Below, one piece after another: positions 9,586 through 10,689 of a stretch of DNA of 10,689 nucleotides (position 1 is the stretch's first letter; each line of letters begins with the position of its first letter). The stretch spans positions 1 through 10,689 of the forward strand of contig RFJX01000149.1 in the NCBI GenBank assembly GCA_003694425.1, in the 5' to 3' direction. This stretch comes from Gammaproteobacteria bacterium (lineage in GTDB: Bacteria; Pseudomonadota; Gammaproteobacteria; J113). Made by a program: the position numbers and the translations under genes. The notes under the pieces were generated by a model. That model saw only the letters and a list, made by a program, of their open reading frames with translations, made no database searches and had not been told where the DNA came from.

Positions 9586-9659
9586 ACCGGACGAGGAGCG
9601 TTGCAACGGGGGTCACCCGCCAGGCTCGTCCGGTCGCTGCAAGAGAAGCAACGGCGCTC
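9586..9659 (+). ncRNA. SAH riboswitch controlling ahcY
   Basis: All parts of the S-adenosylhomocysteine riboswitch are present. P1 is a perfect 10-bp stem, ACCGGACGAG (9586-9595) with CTCGTCCGGT (9625-9634). The conserved core reads GAGGAGCGTTGCAA (9593-9606), then a small P2 stem CGGG/CCCG (9607-9610, 9616-9619), then CCAGGC (9620-9625). The 3' strand AACGGCGCTC (9650-9659) supplies the pseudoknot: GAGCG (9596-9600) pairs base for base with CGCTC (9655-9659). Known members raise expression of SAH-recycling genes when SAH binds. Here the element ends 10 bases before the GAGGAG ribosome site and 22 before the ATG of ahcY, the classic target. Control at the level of translation start is likely, since no terminator stem with a U-tract follows, but the off-state fold is not obvious. 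Confidence 0.95.
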
Positions 9660-9681
9660 GGTCAACTTTGAGGAGTTCACC

Positions 9682-10689
9682 ATGAACGCTGTGATCAAGG
9701 ACAAACCGGAATTCGTCATCGCCGATCCCTCCCTCGCGGAGTGGGGGCGCAAGGAGATCGCCATCGCCGAGACCGAGATGCCCGGTCTGATGGCGCTGCG
9801 CGAGAAGTACGCCGCCGAGCAGCCCCTCAAGGGGGCGCGGGTGGCCGGCTCGCTGCACATGACCATCCAGACCGCGGTGCTGATCGAGACCCTCACCGCG
9901 CTGGGGGCCGAGGTGCGCTGGGCCTCCTGCAACATCTTCTCCACCCAGGACCACGCCGCCGCGGCGATCGCCGCCGACGGGGTCCCGGTCTTCGCCTACA
10001 AGGGCGAGAGCCTCGAGGAATACTGGGCCTTCACCCACCGCATCATGGAGTGGAGCGACGGCGGCACCCCCAACATGATCCTGGACGACGGCGGCGACGC
10101 CACCCTGCTGATCAACCTCGGGGCCAAGGCCGAACAGGACCCCTCGCTGCTGGACAACCCGACCAGCGAGGAGGAGGAGGCGCTGTACGCCGCCATCCGC
10201 GCGCGCCTGGCCGAGGACGCCAGCTTCTACTCGCGCATCCGGGCCAACATCCGCGGCATCACCGAGGAGACCACCACCGGGGTCCACCGGCTCTACGAGA
10301 TGGAGCGCTCCGGGGAGCTGTGGTGTCCGGCGATGAACGTCAACGACTCGGTCACCAAGTCCAAGTTCGACAACCTCTATGGCTGCCGTGAGTCCCTCGT
10401 CGACGGCATCAAGCGGGCCACCGACGTGATGATAGCCGGCAAGATCTGCGTGGTGCTGGGCTACGGCGACGTCGGCAAGGGCTGTGCCCAGAGCCTGCGG
10501 GGACTCGGCGCCACCGTCTGGGTCACCGAGGTCGACCCGATCTGCGCCCTGCAGGCCTCGATGGAGGGCTACCGGGTGGTGACCATGGAGGAGGCGGCGC
10601 CCGTGGCCGACATCTTCGTCACCGCCACCGGCAACTACCACGTCATCACCCACGAGCACATGAAGGCCATGAAGGATGAGGCCATCGTG
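9682..10689 (+). CDS. ahcY: S-adenosylhomocysteine hydrolase, 3' end beyond the window
   Basis: 336 codons are visible and the frame is open to the edge; proteobacterial members run about 430-470, so roughly the last quarter is missing. AhcY is a cytoplasmic NAD+-dependent enzyme that splits SAH into adenosine and homocysteine, relieving product inhibition of methyltransferases. Visible markers are the N-terminal [15 protein letters not shown] substrate region, [12 protein letters not shown], the conserved [20 protein letters not shown] stretch starting at N219 (K226 or K228 and D230 in the catalytic region), and the NAD-binding GYGDVGKG at 260-267. The roughly 40-residue insertion around [20 protein letters not shown] is typical of bacterial and plant forms. 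GAGGAG (9670-9675) lies 6 bases before the ATG. Expression is under the SAH riboswitch just upstream; metK precedes it. Confidence 0.98.
   Translation, partial: MNAVIKDKPEFVIADPSLAEWGRKEIAIAETEMPGLMALREKYAAEQPLKGARVAGSLHMTIQTAVLIETLTALGAEVRWASCNIFSTQDHAAAAIAADGVPVFAYKGESLEEYWAFTHRIMEWSDGGTPNMILDDGGDATLLINLGAKAEQDPSLLDNPTSEEEEALYAAIRARLAEDASFYSRIRANIRGITEETTTGVHRLYEMERSGELWCPAMNVNDSVTKSKFDNLYGCRESLVDGIKRATDVMIAGKICVVLGYGDVGKGCAQSLRGLGATVWVTEVDPICALQASMEGYRVVTMEEAAPVADIFVTATGNYHVITHEHMKAMKDEAIV

Noticed and set aside
9175..9606. A 143-codon open frame on the minus strand across the metK 3' end and the structured stretch
   Set aside because: It overlaps metK antisense, has no ribosome site or family features, and its composition follows the inverted repeats. 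Probably a spurious frame over a repeat.

Overview
This is a GC-rich, densely packed chromosomal window made mostly of housekeeping biosynthesis genes. The protein types and order (acetolactate synthase large and small subunits, ketol-acid reductoisomerase, phosphatidylserine synthase; metK followed by an SAH riboswitch and ahcY) fit a gammaproteobacterium, perhaps of the Chromatiales/Ectothiorhodospiraceae type. The taxonomic guess is inference from gene order, protein style and base composition only.

Layout. Everything from the left edge to about 7925 reads on the minus strand; everything from 8070 to the right edge reads on the plus strand. In minus-strand transcription order: a redoxin-family protein (7925-7368) overlaps by ATGA an unrecognised exported protein (7371-6721). 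A candidate promoter (about 6686-6658) is followed by ilvB (6612-4894), ilvN (4894-4400), ilvC (4358-3339), pssA (3133-2372), hisA (2302-1571), hisF (1502-729), an exported SYLF-domain protein (706-35), and the first 12 codons of another gene that overlaps it by GTGA and may be hisE. A short element with 20-bp terminal inverted repeats lies between ilvC and pssA. On the plus strand, metK (8070-9230) is followed by a hairpin-rich non-coding stretch of about 355 bp, a textbook SAH riboswitch (9586-9659), and ahcY, which runs off the right edge.

How the genes work together. IlvB/IlvN make acetolactate or acetohydroxybutyrate, and IlvC isomerises and reduces it toward valine, leucine and isoleucine. 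PssA makes phosphatidylserine from CDP-diacylglycerol. HisA and HisF are consecutive steps of histidine synthesis. MetK makes S-adenosylmethionine, and AhcY removes the S-adenosylhomocysteine left by methylation; the riboswitch lets SAH turn on its own removal.

I found no phage, transposase, CRISPR or defence genes and no clearly new multi-gene system. The stretches most worth a second look are the structured region upstream of the riboswitch, the inverted-repeat element at 3171-3335, the unrecognised exported protein paired with the redoxin, and the SYLF gene inserted next to histidine genes.
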